Below are positions 38,959-48,989 of a stretch of DNA of 64,000 nt, in pieces. A program made the position numbers and the translations under genes. The stretch spans positions 27,168 to 91,167 of the forward strand of contig DUMQ01000067.1 in the NCBI GenBank assembly GCA_012839815.1, given 5' to 3'. The first letter of the stretch is position 1. Each line of letters begins with the position of its first letter. The stretch comes from Bacillota bacterium (GTDB taxonomy: Bacteria; Bacillota; SHA-98; Ch115; JABLXJ01). The notes beneath the pieces are model-generated. The model saw only the letters and a program-made list of their open reading frames with translations. It made no database searches and was not told the DNA's origin.

Positions 38959-41343
38959 GTGGGTGATTTTCCCATTTACAGCCCTGGCCGTATCAAGCGG
39001 CGGGTGCAGCAGTTGAGGGAGCAGGTGTGTAAGATTTCAATAGAGCGGGCGCGGCTTTTCACGGCATCATATCGCGAGACGGAGGGCGAGCCTGTAATCA
39101 TCCGGCGGGCAAAGGCGGTCGCGAAGGTGCTCCGTGAGATGAAGGTCATGATATACGATGATGAGCTTATCGTCGGGAATCGCTCCATGTGGCCGCGAAT
39201 GGGAGTACTGTCGCCGGAGATGGCGGTTGAATGGATAGAGGAAGAGCTCGATTCATTCCCGACGAGGCCCCAGGACCCGTTCGAGATCACGGAAGAGGAA
39301 AAACGCGAGCTGCGCGAGGACATTCTGCCATACTGGAGGGGAAAAACCCTCCAGGACTGGATAAAGCGAGAGATGCCTGACCATGTGAGGGATGCTTCCT
39401 TCACGCAGGTCTTCAAGCTAAATCAGACGGATAAAGGGCAGGGCCACGTGCTGGCAGATAAGGCAAAGGTGGTCGAGCGGGGGTTGCTGGGGATACGCGA
39501 GGAAGTTGCAGAGCACCTCGCGATGCTGGATGCATCTGGAGCAAGGGACCCGGAGGCGACGGCGAGGCGTTATTTTTACGAGGCCGCGCTGATAATCCTG
39601 GATGCAGCCTGCGAGCTTGGCAAGCGGTATAGGGATGAAGCGCTTCGCAAGGCGAGTCTTGAGAGGGATGAGCGGCGAAAAAGGGAACTGGCAGAGATGG
39701 CTAAGGTCTTGGAGCGGGTTCCTAACTACCCGGCGCGGACCTTCTGGGAGGCTTTGCAGTCCCTCTGGCTAACCCATATTATCCTGCAATGCGAGTCGAA
39801 TGCCAGTTCAATCTCGTTTGGCCGGATCGACCAGTACCTTTACCCCTATTACCAGCGCGATATCGCTGCGGGATTGCTTACCCGGGAGGATGCCCAGGAG
39901 CTCCTGGACTGCTTCTGGATCAAGTGCAATGAGATCGTGGCCATACGGAGCAGGGAAAGTGCAAAGCATTTCGCGGGCTTCCCCATAAACCCGTGCGTTA
40001 CAGTGGGCGGGCAGGGGGAGGACGGCCAGGACGTTACAAACGAGCTTTCATTTATGTGCTTGAATGCAATCGCTGATGTACGCATGCCTCAACCCAACAC
40101 CGCTGTGAGGCTGCACACAAGGACCCCTGACGAGCTCTTGATGAAGGCCGCGGAGGTAATCAGGCTCGGAATTGGGATACCGCACTTATATAATGATGAG
40201 ATTGTAATTCCGGCCCTCTTAAACAGGGGGGCGACTCTCAAGGATGCGCGCAACTACGCCATAGTCGGGTGCGTGGAGATATCCATACCCGGCAAGACAT
40301 ACGGGCTTCATGATATAGCATTGTTTAACCTGGTCAAGGCCCTGGAGCTTACGATCAAAGATAAAGTGGCGAAAGAGAAAGCTACGGGCTTGAACGCGGC
40401 TGCAGCTCCAGCTCCGGCCTCCTTTGAGGAGTTTGAGCAGGCCTATGAGAGGCAGATCGAGCATTTTGTAAAGTGTGTGGTAGACGGATGCAACACTGTT
40501 GACAGGGCTCACGCAGCTGTAGCGCCGACTCCATTCTTGTCATGCCTCGTTGAGGACTGCATTGATAAGGGTAAGGATATAACCGCCGGGGGCGCACACT
40601 ATAATTTCTCAGGCGTCCAGGGCGTCGGAATAGCAAATGTCGCCAATTCAATGGCGGCCATTAAGAAGGCAGTCTTTGAGGAGAAGTGGGTCACCTGGAA
40701 CGAGCTTCTGCAAATCCTCGACAGGAATTTCGAGGATGCTGAGGAGCTACGTCAGAAGCTACATAATAATGTACCGAAATATGGGAACGACGATGACTAT
40801 GTCGACCGTTTCGCCGCCAAATGGGCCCGGAAGTACTGCCTCGAGCTGGAGAAATACAAGAATTCCCAGGGCGGCACCTTCCAGGCTGGCATGTATAGCG
40901 TCTCCTCACATGTCCCCCTTGGCCAGGAGGTTGGGGCTACACCGGATGGCAGGCGCGCCGGAGAGCCGCTTGCAGATGGGGGTATTTCCCCGGTCAGGGG
41001 AACGGACAGGAGAGGGCCAACTGCTGTACTTCGCTCGGCGTCCAGGATCGATCACGTGTTATCCTCAAACGGATCGCTCCTCAATCTCAAATTCCTACCA
41101 TCTACACTGGAAGGGCAAAGCGGCATAGCAAAATTCGTTACGTTTCTCCGGGCATTCGTTATGCTCAAGGTGGCTCAGGTGCAGTTTAACGTGATCTCGT
41201 CCCAGACCCTGCTGGATGCCCAGGCGCATCCCGAGAATTACAGGAATCTCGTGGTCCGTGTCGCCGGGTACAGTGCTTACTTTGTCGATCTGAGCAGGGA
41301 TATTCAAAACGATATCATAATGCGGACGGAACAATCGCTTTGA
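38959..41343 (+). CDS. Glycyl radical enzyme (PFL/glycerol-dehydratase family), copy 1
   Basis: Active-site NYAIVGCVEISIPGKTYGLHD; C-terminal glycyl-radical loop VVRVAGYSAYFVDLSRDIQNDII. Confidence 0.9.
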   Translation: MGDFPIYSPGRIKRRVQQLREQVCKISIERARLFTASYRETEGEPVIIRRAKAVAKVLREMKVMIYDDELIVGNRSMWPRMGVLSPEMAVEWIEEELDSFPTRPQDPFEITEEEKRELREDILPYWRGKTLQDWIKREMPDHVRDASFTQVFKLNQTDKGQGHVLADKAKVVERGLLGIREEVAEHLAMLDASGARDPEATARRYFYEAALIILDAACELGKRYRDEALRKASLERDERRKRELAEMAKVLERVPNYPARTFWEALQSLWLTHIILQCESNASSISFGRIDQYLYPYYQRDIAAGLLTREDAQELLDCFWIKCNEIVAIRSRESAKHFAGFPINPCVTVGGQGEDGQDVTNELSFMCLNAIADVRMPQPNTAVRLHTRTPDELLMKAAEVIRLGIGIPHLYNDEIVIPALLNRGATLKDARNYAIVGCVEISIPGKTYGLHDIALFNLVKALELTIKDKVAKEKATGLNAAAAPAPASFEEFEQAYERQIEHFVKCVVDGCNTVDRAHAAVAPTPFLSCLVEDCIDKGKDITAGGAHYNFSGVQGVGIANVANSMAAIKKAVFEEKWVTWNELLQILDRNFEDAEELRQKLHNNVPKYGNDDDYVDRFAAKWARKYCLELEKYKNSQGGTFQAGMYSVSSHVPLGQEVGATPDGRRAGEPLADGGISPVRGTDRRGPTAVLRSASRIDHVLSSNGSLLNLKFLPSTLEGQSGIAKFVTFLRAFVMLKVAQVQFNVISSQTLLDAQAHPENYRNLVVRVAGYSAYFVDLSRDIQNDIIMRTEQSL

Positions 41344-41405
41344 CGGGCCGGCGATTGCCGACCTATGTGGATATGCGGGCTAATGCAAGGTGGTGACACT
41401 AGGCC

Positions 41406-42956
41406 ATGTACCTTTTGGGAATTGATATAGGCACTACAAACTGGAAGGTCGCGTTGTATGACGAGGATGGGAGAGTCATCTCTGCATTCTCCAGCCCGAC
41501 CCGGGTTCACAGCGAGGGCGGAGGGCGGGTGATTTATAAGCCGGATGAAATCTGGGCTACTGTAACCGGGGGCATCCGGCAGGTGATAAGCCAGGCGAGG
41601 AACCCTCGCGACGTCAAGGCCATAGGTGTAGCAAGCATGGGCGAGGCCGGGGTCCTCATCGATAAAAAGGGACAATGCCTCTACCCGGCTATGGCCTGGT
41701 ATGACCCGCGAACCACGCCGCAGCTCGAATGGTGGGAGAAGACGTTTGGACGTTACGAGATCTACGAGATCACGGGCCTGCCACCGCAGCATATAGCAAG
41801 CATCAACAAGATCATGTGGCTCCGGGATAACGAACCCGAAATCTATGCCCGCGCACATAGGTGGCTGTGCCTGGCCGATTTTGTTGCCTACAAGCTTTCT
41901 GGCGAGTGCGCCATGGATTACTCACTTGCCTCGCGGACCATGGTATTTGATATCAGGCGCCGCGAATGGTCCAAGAAGATGCTCGAGCATGCGGGGATAG
42001 GGGTTGATCTATTGCCCCCGCTTCGTTTGAGCGGGACGCCGCTCGGTCATATCACGAGGCAGGCTCAGGAGGAGACGGGCCTGTCCCCTGACACCATTGT
42101 CGTGGTTGGCGGTTATGATCATCTCTGCGGCGCCCTGGCAGGGAACGCCTTTACGAACGGCTCCATACTCGACTCGGGCGGCACCTCGGAGGTCGTGCTG
42201 AGCGTCGTTGACTCTGGTTCTGTAAACACGACCGGCGCCCTTTGCGACGCGCAGTTTGCCTTTGGCTCTCATGTAGTGAAAGACACCTATTATATAGCAG
42301 GCGTGTTGCCTGCGTCCGGCGGGGTCGTCGAGTGGTTGAAGGACCAGCTGGCGCATGAAGAGCTTGAACTTTCGAAGGAGACGGGTGTGAACATATACCA
42401 GATTATGGCTGATGAGGCGGCTTCGAGCCCGCCGGGCGCGCGAGGGGTTTTCATGTTGCCCCACTTGAAGGGTCGCGTTTCTCCATATTGCGGCGAGAAA
42501 TCACGGGCTGCCTTCGTGGGCTTGTCGTTTTATCATAGCCGGAGCGACCTCTTCAGGGCCGCTCTGGAGGGCCTTTGTTATGAACTCCGGCTGAATCTCG
42601 ATGCGATGAAAGAGCTTGCATCGATCAGGTATCCGCGGAAGATGCAGGCAATCGGCGGAGCCGTCCGTAACAGGTTCTGGATGCAGATGAAAGCAGATAT
42701 GACGGGTACTATTATTGAAGTACCTGATGTAGAAGAGGCCACAACCCTCGGCGCAGCGCTCCTCGCTGGGATAGGAGCCGGGGTTTACCGCGATGAGACG
42801 GATGCGGTTCAACGGACATATAGGAGAAAAGAGACTTTCTACCCGGATCTGGACATGACTGAGAAGTATGAACTCTATTTTCAACGTGTCTATAAGCGGC
42901 TTGCATCCTCTCTAGATGGGGTGAATGCGGAGATTATTGATATCTTTGCTCACTAA
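41406..42956 (+). CDS. FGGY-family carbohydrate kinase
   Basis: MYLLGIDIGTTNWKVALYDEDGRVISAF...; ILDSGGTSEVVLSVVD; MQAIGGAVRNRFWMQMKADMTG. Confidence 0.88.
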   Translation: MYLLGIDIGTTNWKVALYDEDGRVISAFSSPTRVHSEGGGRVIYKPDEIWATVTGGIRQVISQARNPRDVKAIGVASMGEAGVLIDKKGQCLYPAMAWYDPRTTPQLEWWEKTFGRYEIYEITGLPPQHIASINKIMWLRDNEPEIYARAHRWLCLADFVAYKLSGECAMDYSLASRTMVFDIRRREWSKKMLEHAGIGVDLLPPLRLSGTPLGHITRQAQEETGLSPDTIVVVGGYDHLCGALAGNAFTNGSILDSGGTSEVVLSVVDSGSVNTTGALCDAQFAFGSHVVKDTYYIAGVLPASGGVVEWLKDQLAHEELELSKETGVNIYQIMADEAASSPPGARGVFMLPHLKGRVSPYCGEKSRAAFVGLSFYHSRSDLFRAALEGLCYELRLNLDAMKELASIRYPRKMQAIGGAVRNRFWMQMKADMTGTIIEVPDVEEATTLGAALLAGIGAGVYRDETDAVQRTYRRKETFYPDLDMTEKYELYFQRVYKRLASSLDGVNAEIIDIFAH

Positions 42957-42990
42957 ATCAACTTGAACCTGAAGTGGGAGTGAATAGACT

Positions 42991-45372
42991 ATGGCCAGGA
43001 TTCACAGGCTGCGGCAAAGCATACTTTCTGCAGTCCCCGAGGTTTGCAGTGAACGGGCGAGGCTCGTGACCGAGGCTTACAGGGAGAACGAAGCGGATCC
43101 TATGATCATCCGGCGTGCAAAAGCCCTGGCGAAGGTGTTGCGCGAGATGACCATATTCATCTTGCCGGATGAGCTCATCGTAGGGAACCAGGCGTCCAAA
43201 CCTCGCAGCGCTCCTGTGTTTCCCGAATACGCCTGGGAGTGGATCTACAATGAGCTTGATCACTTCGACAAGAGGAAGAGCGATCGATTCTCCATAAGCG
43301 AGGAATGCAAGGAGGAGCTCAGGCGGATACTGCCGGAGTGGAGGGGGAGGTCCCTATACGATCGCGTTATGGCCACCCAGCCCGACGAGGTTAAGCTCGC
43401 AACAAAGGTCGGTGTATTCGACTGGGAGGGGCAGGCCACGGCTGGCGAGGGACATATCGTCGTCGACTTTAGTAAGGCGTTAAAGCAGGGCTTTGGGGGG
43501 ATTGTGGAGGAAGCGGGGGAGAGGTTGAAAGCCCTCGATCTCGCTGAGCCTGACAGCCTCAAGAAACGCGATTTTTACAGGGCTGTGATAATCGCCTTTG
43601 AAGCGGCGATAGATTTCGCTCGCAGGTACGCCGTCGAAGCCCGGCGTTTGGCCTCGCAGGAGCCCGACCCACAGCGGAGGCTCGAGCTGCTGGAGATCGC
43701 CAGGGTCTGCGAGAAGGTTCCGGCGCGGCCAGCCGAGAGCTTCAGGGAGGCGATCCAGACCGTCTATTTCGTGCAGCTGATCCAGCAAATCGAAAGCAAC
43801 GGCCATTCGGTCTCCCTCGGCAGGTTCGACCAGTATATGTATGAGTACTATTCGCGCGACATAAGGGATGGGAGGATCACGCGCGAGGAAGCGCTCGAGC
43901 TGATAGAATGCTTCTTCATAAAACTCTTTACCATAACCAAGCTGCGGTCTGCATCGCATTCGAGGACCCAATCGGGGAATCCGATGTACCAAAACCTGGT
44001 CGTCGGGGGACAGACGCCAGAGGGCACGGACGCCACGAATGAGTTATCGTACCTGTGCCTCGACGCCCTGGCCGGGGTCAGGCTCCCCGAGCCGAATTTC
44101 TACGTAAGGATTCACGACAACTGTCCCGACGATTTCCTGGCCAAGGCGATCGAGGTTATAAAGCTGGGTTTTGGCATGCCGGCACTTGTAAATGATAAGG
44201 TCATAGTCCCCTCGCTGATGAATAGAGGGGTTTCGCTGAGGGATGCCCTTGACTATTCGACCATGGGCTGCCTCGAGGTTCAGGTGCCTGGCAAGTGGGG
44301 CTACCGGGCCAACGGGAAGAGCAAGGTCAACTTTTTGAAAATACTCGAGCTGGCGCTCAATGACGGCCGCGACCCTGCAACGGGCATCCAGTTGTGTCCC
44401 GGCAACGGGGATCTCTCGACGTTTAAATCCTTCGATGACGTAATCGAGGCATGGAAGAAGCAGCTATACTACTATACGCACCTTCATGTCGTCGCGGACA
44501 ACATCAACGACCTGGCCCTTGAAGAGTTGGCGCCTAACGCATTCTGTTCGGCACTGGTAAACGATTGTCTCAAGAGGGGTAAGTCATTAAACGAGGGCGG
44601 CGCGGTCTACGACATGACGAGCGGGGCGCAGATCGGAGTCCCCAACGTCGGTAACGCCCTGGCGGCCATCAAGAAGCTTGTATTCGAGGAGAAGCTCATA
44701 AGCCCCGGGGAGCTCAAGGATGCCCTGGACAGCAACTTTGAGGGGCCGCGCGGCGAGGAAATCCGCCAGATGTTGCTAAATAAGGCGCCGAAGTATGGTG
44801 AGGATGACGATTACGTGGACTCTCTGACGCGGGAAGCCTTCAACTATTACTGCCAGGACATAGAGAGGTATAAGAACATGCGCTACGGCCGCGGGCCGAT
44901 TGGCGGGAACTACTACCCTTCTACGGTGACAATCTCAGCCAACGTGCCTGCGGGTGACGTGGTGGGCGCTACGCCCGATGGGCGGAAGGCCGGCACGCCG
45001 ACTGCTGACGGTGTATCCCCGTCCCAGGGCACGGGTAGGCGCGGCCCAACCGCAGTTATTCGCTCGGTCGCCAAGCTGCCGACCCTGCTTGTCACCGGGG
45101 GCCAGCTCCTGAACCTGCGAATATCCTCGAATCACCTGAACAGCAGGGGAGGGTGTGAGAGGTTGGCCGCCTTGATCCGCAGCCTCTTCGGCCTCTATGG
45201 ATGGCATGTGCAGATAAATACCGTATCTACCGAGGTCTTGCGGGACGCCCAAAAGCACCCGGAGAATTACCGCGACCTGGTTGTGAGGGTTGCTGGCTAC
45301 AGCGCGCTGTTTACGGAGCTGGATCCCGTTTTGCAGGAAGACATCATATCGCGGATGGAGCATGATATCTAA
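42991..45372 (+). CDS. Glycyl radical enzyme (PFL/glycerol-dehydratase family), copy 2
   Basis: DYSTMGCLEVQVPGKWGYRANGKSKVNFLKILELALNDG; VVRVAGYSALFTELDPVLQEDIISRMEHDI. Confidence 0.9.
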   Translation: MARIHRLRQSILSAVPEVCSERARLVTEAYRENEADPMIIRRAKALAKVLREMTIFILPDELIVGNQASKPRSAPVFPEYAWEWIYNELDHFDKRKSDRFSISEECKEELRRILPEWRGRSLYDRVMATQPDEVKLATKVGVFDWEGQATAGEGHIVVDFSKALKQGFGGIVEEAGERLKALDLAEPDSLKKRDFYRAVIIAFEAAIDFARRYAVEARRLASQEPDPQRRLELLEIARVCEKVPARPAESFREAIQTVYFVQLIQQIESNGHSVSLGRFDQYMYEYYSRDIRDGRITREEALELIECFFIKLFTITKLRSASHSRTQSGNPMYQNLVVGGQTPEGTDATNELSYLCLDALAGVRLPEPNFYVRIHDNCPDDFLAKAIEVIKLGFGMPALVNDKVIVPSLMNRGVSLRDALDYSTMGCLEVQVPGKWGYRANGKSKVNFLKILELALNDGRDPATGIQLCPGNGDLSTFKSFDDVIEAWKKQLYYYTHLHVVADNINDLALEELAPNAFCSALVNDCLKRGKSLNEGGAVYDMTSGAQIGVPNVGNALAAIKKLVFEEKLISPGELKDALDSNFEGPRGEEIRQMLLNKAPKYGEDDDYVDSLTREAFNYYCQDIERYKNMRYGRGPIGGNYYPSTVTISANVPAGDVVGATPDGRKAGTPTADGVSPSQGTGRRGPTAVIRSVAKLPTLLVTGGQLLNLRISSNHLNSRGGCERLAALIRSLFGLYGWHVQINTVSTEVLRDAQKHPENYRDLVVRVAGYSALFTELDPVLQEDIISRMEHDI

Positions 45373-45435
45373 GTTGGTGCGCAGGGAATATAATTGCCGC
45401 GGATAATTTCTGCGGTTTATAAGGGGAAGATAGGG

Positions 45436-46428
45436 ATGGCCCAAAAGGGAAAGAAGTATGCGGTCGGCATAGACCTGGGAGGAACTAAAATAGCTGTCGG
45501 TATGGTGGACGAGGCCGGGCACATCTTGAGCCAGGCGCGCCGCCCGACTGGGGCGGAAGAAGGTTACCGTGCCGTCATAGGCAGGATGGCGGACGCGATC
45601 AGGGCAGTCGCTGAGGATTCAGCTGTCAGCCTCTCCGAGGTGAGCTCGATCGGTGTTGGCGTCCCCGGAACACCCGATTTCTCTGACGGGACGGTCATTT
45701 TTGCGCCCAACATCGGGTGGCGCGACGTCCCCCTTGGCAGGCTTCTCCGCGAGGAGTTTGGCCTGCCGGTATATGTGGACTATGATACCAACGCTGCGGC
45801 CCTGGGTGAGTATATGGTTGGTGCCGGGAAGGGGGCCAGGGTCTTGCTGTTTGTGACGGTCGGGACCGGCGTGGGGGCGGGCATCGTTTTCGCTGGGAAG
45901 CTCTTCAGGGGAGCTACGGGGATCGCTGGCGAGATAGGGCACATGGTGATGGACAAGGATGGGCCCCCGTGCACCTGCGGCAATATAGGCTGCCTGCAGA
46001 TGTTCTCCAAAGGACCTGCGCTGGCGGACCGGGCCGCGCAGGCAATTGAAGGGGAGGAAGGGAGCAGGTCCACGGTCTTACGGGAGCTACTACGGGCGCA
46101 GGGTGGGGGACTCACGGGCGAGATGGTGATCAAGGCGGCAAGGGAGGGCGACCCCATCGCAAGGAAGGTCTTTGAAGAGGGTGTCCTTTATCTCGGGCTT
46201 GGCATCGCGAATGCTGTCAGTTTGCTAAACCCCGACGTGGTAGTTGTCGGCGGGGGTATCGCAAAGGCGGGGGATCTGCTGTTCAAGTCCCTCGTTAAGA
46301 CTGTGAAGGAAAGGGCATACCCTATGGCCGCCGAGTGCGTGGATATTAGGCTTTCTATGAACTCCGAGGAGGCCGCGATCGTTGGTGCTGCCATGCTTGA
46401 GGCAACGTGGGAGCCTCTCAAGCCGTAA
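45436..46428 (+). CDS. ROK family sugar kinase
   Basis: YAVGIDLGGTKIAVGMVDEAGHIL; GHMVMDKDGPPCTCGNIGCLQMF. Confidence 0.9.
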   Translation: MAQKGKKYAVGIDLGGTKIAVGMVDEAGHILSQARRPTGAEEGYRAVIGRMADAIRAVAEDSAVSLSEVSSIGVGVPGTPDFSDGTVIFAPNIGWRDVPLGRLLREEFGLPVYVDYDTNAAALGEYMVGAGKGARVLLFVTVGTGVGAGIVFAGKLFRGATGIAGEIGHMVMDKDGPPCTCGNIGCLQMFSKGPALADRAAQAIEGEEGSRSTVLRELLRAQGGGLTGEMVIKAAREGDPIARKVFEEGVLYLGLGIANAVSLLNPDVVVVGGGIAKAGDLLFKSLVKTVKERAYPMAAECVDIRLSMNSEEAAIVGAAMLEATWEPLKP

Positions 46429-46467
46429 GATATATACATTCTAAGGATAAATGCAGGTGAAGTCTTT

Positions 46468-47154
46468 ATGAGGATAAAGGTTGGCGCCTCGCTCGATTGC
46501 GCCGATTACGGGAATCTTCAGTCGGAAGTTGAAAAACTCGAGCGCGGCGGGGCCGACTTGCTTCATTGCGATGTCATGGACGGGCATTTTGTTCCCAATT
46601 TCGCTATTGGGACGAGGTTGATTCGAACCTTAAGGGAGAAAACCCGCCTTATTTTTGATATCCACCTGGCTATTGAGGAACCCGAGCATCATATCGAGCG
46701 CTTTCTTGAGGCCGGTGGGGATATCATCACCGTTCACGTAGAGGCATGCCACAGGTTGCACCAGATTGTGCGCCACATCAGGAAATGCGGAGGCAAGGCT
46801 TGTGTGGCTTACGCCCCTTCGACCCCGGTAAGCGGCATAGAATACATCCTCCCGGAGATAGACATGGTCCTCCTGATGACGGTCGACCCCGGATTTCCGG
46901 GGCAGCGCTTCGTCCCTGGCGTCATTCACAAAGTCGAGCACGTTCGCAGGATGATAGAGCACGAGGGGCTGGATGTTGATATAGAAGTCGACGGTGGTAT
47001 AAACGAGGAGACGATACCCCTCCTCTATAAGGCGGGGGCCAATGTATTCGTCGCTGGCACGTCAAGCGTATTCAACGGCCGGGAAGACACAGAGACGGGG
47101 ATGAGAAAATTCAAGGCTTTTTGTGAGGGCCTTGAGAAGTGCCGGAACCTTTAG
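46468..47154 (+). CDS. Ribulose-phosphate 3-epimerase family protein (possibly hexulose-phosphate 3-epimerase)
   Basis: LLHCDVMDGHFVPNFAIGTRLIRTL; MTVDPGFPGQRFVPGVIHKVEHVRRM; VDGGINEETI. Confidence 0.85.
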   Translation: MRIKVGASLDCADYGNLQSEVEKLERGGADLLHCDVMDGHFVPNFAIGTRLIRTLREKTRLIFDIHLAIEEPEHHIERFLEAGGDIITVHVEACHRLHQIVRHIRKCGGKACVAYAPSTPVSGIEYILPEIDMVLLMTVDPGFPGQRFVPGVIHKVEHVRRMIEHEGLDVDIEVDGGINEETIPLLYKAGANVFVAGTSSVFNGREDTETGMRKFKAFCEGLEKCRNL

Positions 47155-47178
47155 CGTTGCCCGGGAATATAATGCAAG

Positions 47179-48231
47179 GTGACGAATTGCGCGAAGCCAT
47201 CGGCCAATTGCGCGAAAAGGCTGGTGAACTCGATGAGCGTCAGCAATGACGCTAAGCCGGGCGTTAATTCATATAGCCTGCGCGACATAGATGCTGTGCT
47301 TTCGGCCTTTGAGGAAGGGCGCCTCACACCAGCGCAGGCTTTTAGCCTTTTCAGAGAGATGGGACCGCAGTTTGAAGCCCCTCCCGGCCAGGGCCAGGAT
47401 GCCGAATCATCCAACGCGTCGCGCCTTCGAGAGGCTCTAAACGAGCTCGATAGCTTGATCGGGCTCCATAGCGTCAAGAGGCTTGTGCGAGAAATCCTCG
47501 CCTTTGTGCAGATCCAAAAGAAAAGGGCCCGACAGCAGCTTGCAACTGAGCACCTGGTGCTCCACATGATCTTCAAAGGTAACCCTGGCACAGGGAAGAC
47601 GACTGTTGCCAGGATAATGGGGAAGATATTCAGGGAGACAGGTGTGCTGGAGCGTGGACATCTTATTGAGGTGGAGCGCGCAGACCTGGTCGGGGAGTAT
47701 ATCGGTCATACGGCGCAAAAGACGCGTGAACAGATTAGAAAGGCCCTGGGCGGCATATTATTTATCGATGAGGCCTATTCCCTTGCACGAGGCGGGGAGA
47801 AGGATTTCGGCAAGGAAGCCATCGACACACTTGTTAAATCGATGGAAGATTATCGAGACCGGTTTATCTTGATCCTTGCAGGCTACTCGGAGGAAATGAA
47901 CTACTTTATACAGACCAATCCCGGAATAAGGTCACGCTTTCCCATTCATATTGACTTCCCGGACTACCTCCCTGACGAACTTATACAGATTGCCGAATTG
48001 ATGCTCAAAAAGCGAGAGTACAAGTTGGACCCCTGGGCCAGGAATCATCTATATACCATATTGACCAAACACGCATCAAACCTCGATCATAATGCCGGAA
48101 ATGCCCGCTTCGTCCGCAACATCATCGAGAGAGCCATAAGGCGCCAGGCTGTGAGGCTGGTTGATAAGGAGAATCCCACCCGTGAGGAATTGATGTTGAT
48201 CCGGAGGGAGGATATCGGGGAGGGGCTCTAG
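47179..48231 (+). CDS. spoVK: AAA+ ATPase of the SpoVK/CbxX family
   Basis: LNELDSLIGLHSVKRLVREILAFVQIQKKR...MIFKGNPGTGKTTVARIMGKIF...GGILFIDEAYSLARGG. Confidence 0.82.
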   Translation: MTNCAKPSANCAKRLVNSMSVSNDAKPGVNSYSLRDIDAVLSAFEEGRLTPAQAFSLFREMGPQFEAPPGQGQDAESSNASRLREALNELDSLIGLHSVKRLVREILAFVQIQKKRARQQLATEHLVLHMIFKGNPGTGKTTVARIMGKIFRETGVLERGHLIEVERADLVGEYIGHTAQKTREQIRKALGGILFIDEAYSLARGGEKDFGKEAIDTLVKSMEDYRDRFILILAGYSEEMNYFIQTNPGIRSRFPIHIDFPDYLPDELIQIAELMLKKREYKLDPWARNHLYTILTKHASNLDHNAGNARFVRNIIERAIRRQAVRLVDKENPTREELMLIRREDIGEGL

Positions 48232-48232
48232 A

Positions 48233-48973
48233 ATGAGGCGCTGTATAGTCCTGGGAAAGCCCAACGCCGGCAAAACCCTTTTCGTCCTGCATTTCGCCGA
48301 ATTTCTCCACGCTAAAGAGGTAACGATCAAGTTTCAAGAGCCCGTTGCCGCCCCCCGGAAGGGTACCGGCGTCGATCCTGAGGCCCGAACCGGCTCTGCG
48401 GCGTGCAGCTTAGATCCCGTTTCCGGTTCGGATCCGGGTGCCCATGGCCGCAACCCCGGGGCAGGCTTCGGCCCCTCGACTTCCGAGCATTTCAAGACCT
48501 ATAAGATTCAGGATGCTGTGCGAGATCTCACGGGCCCACGTCCACATACCACTAGATGCCTGCAATCTGTAGTCCTGGAGCTGCCGGCGGGCAAGGGCAA
48601 AAAGACAGTGGAGCTAATCGACACAAGCGGCCTGACTGACGGTATCCATCAAGATGCCGAGATAAGGCGGGCAATGTCCCAGACCCTCTCAAGCGTGCGC
48701 GCAGCACACATTATTTTGCATATCATAGATGCATCTAAGGCCGGTAAAAAGGGAGCCGTCGAGGCGATGGGGGATGTCGATTATCAAGTTGCCGCCTTCG
48801 CCCAGATGCGAGGTGGTTACTGCATCCTGGCCAATAAGATCGATCTCCCGGGTGCAAGAGACGGCGTCAAGAAGATCCGGGATGAATTCCCCGGCCATAT
48901 CGTCATTCCCATCTCCGCCCTTTACAAAGAGGGTTTCAAGGAGGTCAAGGCTTTTGTTCTCCGGGAGCTTTGA
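48233..48973 (+). CDS. Small P-loop GTPase-like protein (Era/50S-binding-GTPase-like)
   Basis: G1 VLGKPNAGKTLF, G3-like ELIDTSGLTD, G4 LANKIDLPG, G5-like VIPISAL. Confidence 0.7.
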   Translation: MRRCIVLGKPNAGKTLFVLHFAEFLHAKEVTIKFQEPVAAPRKGTGVDPEARTGSAACSLDPVSGSDPGAHGRNPGAGFGPSTSEHFKTYKIQDAVRDLTGPRPHTTRCLQSVVLELPAGKGKKTVELIDTSGLTDGIHQDAEIRRAMSQTLSSVRAAHIILHIIDASKAGKKGAVEAMGDVDYQVAAFAQMRGGYCILANKIDLPGARDGVKKIRDEFPGHIVIPISALYKEGFKEVKAFVLREL

Positions 48974-48989
48974 AACCTTTGCGACCGGC

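Noticed and set aside
38820-38960. Riboswitch before GRE1
   Set aside because: Only one simple GC hairpin; no conserved aptamer sequence recognised
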